From positions 1 through 36,634 of the forward strand of contig JAFRBX010000028.1 in assembly GCA_017404665.1 (NCBI GenBank): 36,634 nucleotides of DNA. The letters are read 5' to 3'. Origin of the DNA: Ruminococcus sp. Lineage in GTDB: Bacteria > Bacillota > Clostridia > Oscillospirales > Acutalibacteraceae. The translations under genes were made by a program, and so were the position numbers. Of the stretch, positions 34,327 to 36,634 are shown piece by piece. Under the pieces are notes generated by a model. It made no database searches. It was not told the DNA's origin and was given only the letters and a program-made list of their open reading frames with translations. Numbering within the stretch: the stretch's first letter is position 1; the number at the start of each line of letters is the position of its first letter.

Positions 34327-35751
34327 TTACTCCTCTCCGTCCCAGCAGTAGGTGCACAGCTCGCATTTGGGGAGCCCGATCGCCTCCACGATGCCGTCGA
34401 GGGACTGAAAATCAAGCGAGTCGAATTTCAGCTTCTCGCAAATGGTTTTTCGCAGGTTTTTGCCGCGGACGGTAGAACCGTCGGCGTATTCTTTGATATG
34501 ATTGAAGCCCTCTTCGCCCTCGAGCTCAAGGATGACCCTGCGTGCGATCAGATCCATGTCAGAGGTGTTGCGCGAAAAGTTGAGGAACTTGCAGCCGTAC
34601 ATGATCGGCGGACAGGCGGAGCGCATATGCACGCTCTTTGCGCCGTTTTCATACAGGAATTCGACCGTCTCCCTGAGCTGGGTGCCGCGGACGATGGAGT
34701 CGTCCACAAAGAGCAGATCCTTGTCGGTGATCAGATCGTAGACGGGGATCTGCTTCATCTTGGCGATCTTATTGCGGTCGTTTTGGTTGGTCGGCATGAA
34801 GGAGCGCGACCAGGTGGGCGTGTACTTGATGAACGCGCGGGCAAAATGCCTGCCGCTCTCGTTGGCGTAGCCGATCGCGTGAGGCGTACCCGAATCCGGC
34901 ACGCCGCCGACGTAATCAACGTTGATATCGCCGAGGTTTTCTCTATCATGCTGCGCCATGATCGCGCCGTTGCGGTAGCGCATCACCTCGACGTTCACGC
35001 CCTCGTAGGTCGAGGTCGGATAGCCGTAGTAGCTCCAGAGGAAGGAGCAGATGCGCTTTTTCTTGCCGGGTTTAGAGAGCTGCTTGCGATAGGTGGGGGT
35101 CAGCAGCACGATCTCACCGGGGCCGAGCTCCGGGTCGTCCTCGTAGCCGAGCTTCTGGTAGGCGTAGCTCTCAAAGGAAACGGCATAGCCGTACTCGCTC
35201 CTGCCGATGCAGACGGGCAGGCGTCCGACCTTGTCGCGCGCGGCGATCAGCGAGCCGTCCTCCAAGAGGATCAGGATGTTCTGGGTGCCGTCGATGATGC
35301 TCTGGGCAAACTTGATACCCTCGGCAAAGCTCGATTGTGTATCGATCAGCGCGGCGAGCAGCTCGGTGGTGTTCACCCTGCCGCCGGTCATCGCGTCGAA
35401 GTGACCGTAGCTGTGCTTTAAGTGCTTCTCGATCAGCTCGTCAGCGTTGTTGATGATGCCGACGTTGCAGATCGCGTAGGTGCCCAGATGCGAGCGGATC
35501 AGCATCGGCTGGGGATCGGTGTCGGATATACAGCCGATCGCCGAGGTGCCCTGCATCTCGTCAAAAATATGCTCGAACTTCGTGCGGAAGGGAGCGTTCT
35601 CTATATTATGTATCTTGCGCTGCAGACCGATCTCGGGATCGTAGGCGGCAAGACCGCCGCGCCGCGTGCCGAGATGGGAATGGTAGTCAACGCCGAAAAA
35701 CACATCCATCATACAATCCTCGGTGGATGTGATGCCGAAAAATCCTCCCAT
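34327..35751 (-). CDS. purF: Amidophosphoribosyltransferase family protein lacking the catalytic Cys
   Basis: The 474-residue protein has a PurF-type phosphoribosyltransferase domain. The PRPP loop '[13 protein letters not shown]' is at residues 348-360, with '[14 protein letters not shown]' and '[16 protein letters not shown]'. Cys235, Cys387, Cys463 and Cys466 are placed like the 4Fe-4S ligands of Bacillus PurF. The N-terminus reads MGGFFGI where active enzymes have Cys directly after Met. The glutamine-site region 'GHxRYST' is 'GCISDT' here. So the glutaminase half looks inactive and ammonia may be the nitrogen source. The start is firm: GGAGGT nine bases before the ATG. It lies in the purine operon between purE and purM. 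Confidence 0.9.
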   Translation of the reverse strand: MGGFFGITSTEDCMMDVFFGVDYHSHLGTRRGGLAAYDPEIGLQRKIHNIENAPFRTKFEHIFDEMQGTSAIGCISDTDPQPMLIRSHLGTYAICNVGIINNADELIEKHLKHSYGHFDAMTGGRVNTTELLAALIDTQSSFAEGIKFAQSIIDGTQNILILLEDGSLIAARDKVGRLPVCIGRSEYGYAVSFESYAYQKLGYEDDPELGPGEIVLLTPTYRKQLSKPGKKKRICSFLWSYYGYPTSTYEGVNVEVMRYRNGAIMAQHDRENLGDINVDYVGGVPDSGTPHAIGYANESGRHFARAFIKYTPTWSRSFMPTNQNDRNKIAKMKQIPVYDLITDKDLLFVDDSIVRGTQLRETVEFLYENGAKSVHMRSACPPIMYGCKFLNFSRNTSDMDLIARRVILELEGEEGFNHIKEYADGSTVRGKNLRKTICEKLKFDSLDFQSLDGIVEAIGLPKCELCTYCWDGEE

Positions 35752-35771
35752 AATTCATATACCTCCAAATT

Positions 35772-35894
35772 CAGAGAAAGAGAAAAGAGAATAGATAACA
35801 GTTATGGGAAACGCTTCGCGTTTTTGATCTGTATTAATCGGGTGCGGGCAGCGCCCGCCATTCACTGTTATCTGTTATCTATTATCTGTTATCT
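35772..35894 (+). repeat. Heptamer-armed palindromic element, copy 7
   Basis: 123 bp between purE and purF. Arm units of GAGAAAA, GAGAATA, GATAACA type on one side and TTATCTG, TTATCTA, TTATCTG on the other. The AAACGC-ttc-GCGTTT hairpin precedes TCGGGT and GCGGGC-agc-GCCCGC, so the orientation matches copies 3 and 4. It ends three bases from the purE stop codon. Confidence 0.85.
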
Positions 35895-35897
35895 TTA

Positions 35898-36386
35898 TTA
35901 CAGCCTCTCCAAAATGCCTGCGTCTTTCTCTAAGACAACAACCGCATCGGACGCGCGCTTCGCGTCGAGCTTGGCGGCAAGCTCTGCGTCCTCTACGGCG
36001 ATGATCTGCGCCGCTAAGAGCGCCGCGTTTGCCGCGCCGTTGAGGGCGACGGTCGCGACCGGGATACCCGTGGGCATCTGCACCGTGGACAAGAGCGCGT
36101 CCAGACCGTCCAGCATGCCGCCCTTGCAGGGGATACCGATGACGGGCAGGGTGGTGTTCGCGGCGATGGCTCCCGCCAAATGCGCCGCCATGCCTGCCGC
36201 GGCGATCAGCACGCCGAAGCCGCGCGCGCGGGCGTTTTTCGCGAATTCAGAAGCCTCGACGGGCGTTCTGTGTGCGGAATAGACGTGTACTTCAAACGGG
36301 ATATCGAGGGATGTCAGCATGTCTGTCGCCTTTTTGACGATCGGCAGATCGCTGTCCGAGCCCATGATGATTCCGACTTTTTTCAT
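35898..36386 (-). CDS. purE: N5-carboxyaminoimidazole ribonucleotide mutase
   Basis: The 162-residue protein begins 'KVGIIMGSDSDLPIVKKATD' and has 'VYSAHRTP' with the catalytic His, marking class I PurE, which converts N5-CAIR to CAIR. Its partner PurK is not in the window. GGAGG precedes the ATG. It is the first gene of the purine cluster seen here; its promoter is probably at 36598-36626. Confidence 0.95.
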   Translation of the reverse strand: MKKVGIIMGSDSDLPIVKKATDMLTSLDIPFEVHVYSAHRTPVEASEFAKNARARGFGVLIAAAGMAAHLAGAIAANTTLPVIGIPCKGGMLDGLDALLSTVQMPTGIPVATVALNGAANAALLAAQIIAVEDAELAAKLDAKRASDAVVVLEKDAGILERL

Positions 36387-36417
36387 AATTACCTCCGTAT
36401 TATCGCAGAAACGTTGA

Positions 36418-36545
36418 TACCGCCCCCTCTGACGAGGTACCCCCGTTGAGGCAATGTCGTCAACTTAAGAAATTGCAGCACTAAGTCTCCCCTGCGTAAG
36501 GTACCCCCGTTGGGGGAATGTCCGCAGGACAAGGGGGGAGCCGTC
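36418..36545. repeat. GC-rich repeats in the purE leader
   Basis: A 23-bp direct repeat starting GGTACCCCCGTTG lies at 36436-36458 and 36500-36522 (21 of 23 bases the same). The second copy sits in the loop region of a larger hairpin (CTCCCC...GGGGAG, about 36487-36542). The ACCGCCCC-TCTGACG end at 36418 matches the repeat complex upstream of purL. No gene is credible here. Confidence 0.6.
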
Positions 36546-36597
36546 TCCGGCGAGGAAAGATACAGAGGGGTCGCCCCGGCTGAAACGAAAGACATAG

Positions 36598-36626
36598 ATG
36601 ATATTGATTCGTTTCTACCATGTCGA
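36598..36626 (-). promoter_or_regulatory. purE: Candidate promoter of the purine operon
   Basis: -35 TCGACA (36621-36626), 17-bp spacer and -10 TATCAT (36598-36603) on the minus strand. It would give a leader of about 200 nt containing the GC-rich repeats. No purine riboswitch core is visible in that leader. The upstream region is cut by the window edge. Confidence 0.4.
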
Positions 36627-36634
36627 CCCTCCCG

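Noticed and set aside
35695-35760. An alternative purF start that would restore the catalytic Cys
   Set aside because: The GGAGGT site nine bases before the chosen ATG fixes the start. No upstream in-frame Met-Cys exists, and Cys13 is internal, followed by MMDVFFG instead of the GxxGI context.
36389-36595. A 68-codon minus-strand frame upstream of purE
   Set aside because: It covers GC-rich repeats and the purE leader; the sequence repeats itself and looks noncoding.
36387-36597. A purine riboswitch upstream of purE
   Set aside because: I do not see the conserved junction sequences or three-stem layout. The region is made of GC-rich repeats. Sequence further upstream is outside the window.

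Overview
The window looks like a chromosomal segment of a low-to-mid GC Clostridia member. Oscillospiraceae (Ruminococcus-like gut bacterium) is my best guess. The grounds are the strong AGGAGG ribosome binding sites, the long single-chain PurL, stand-alone AICAR transformylase beside a PurO-type IMP cyclohydrolase, a KOW-domain gene between map and infA, and a secreted protein with Thr/Asp/Ala/Pro-rich linkers. The family assignment is inference from gene content. Every convincing gene is on the minus strand, so transcription runs from high to low coordinates.

Layout in the direction of transcription. (1) 36634-24964: a purine operon, purE-purF-purM-purN-purO-purH(AICAR transformylase only)-purD-purL. 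Together with purB, purC and purK, which are not in the window, it would give PRPP-to-IMP synthesis. Two unusual points are a PurF without the catalytic N-terminal cysteine and the replacement of bifunctional PurH by two separate proteins. (2) 24963-24168: 3' region of purL, then a promoter and a structured leader for the ribosomal genes. (3) 24167-8128: the complete S10-spc-alpha super-operon (rpsJ to rplQ) with secY, adk, map, a KOW protein, infA, rpmJ and rpoA in canonical order, closed by two terminators. (4) 7961-3694: cyclase-family hydrolase, a large doubly anchored lipoprotein, a HAD phosphatase and QueH, ending in a strong terminator. (5) 3640-1600: a Na+/Ca2+ exchanger-type membrane protein with an unclear start, and a stand-alone E2-like acyltransferase homologue whose catalytic His/Asp are missing. 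(6) 1600-895: noncoding DNA with hairpins, a perfect palindrome and helically phased TGTAA boxes in front of (7) 894-1: the N-terminal part of a secreted modular surface protein that runs off the window.

The most striking structure not explained by genes is a dispersed element of about 120-150 bp. It is present seven times (3511, 7140, 11206, 22111 truncated, 30346, 32561, 35772). Its arms are arrays of a degenerate 7-bp unit (TTATCTG/TTCTCTG/TTCACTA and complements). Inside are two hairpins: AAACGC-n-GCGTTT, and a GC-rich stem following TCGGGT that changes by compensatory base pairs. Copies occur in both orientations, fill the space between a stop codon and the next ribosome binding site, and twice supply the stop codon of the upstream gene. 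Two copies interrupt the essential ribosomal operon. A second, unrelated GC-rich repeat type lies at 31679, 28686 and 36418.

A 42-bp remnant of a second infA 3' end, differing from the intact gene almost only at synonymous sites, suggests an allelic replacement at infA.
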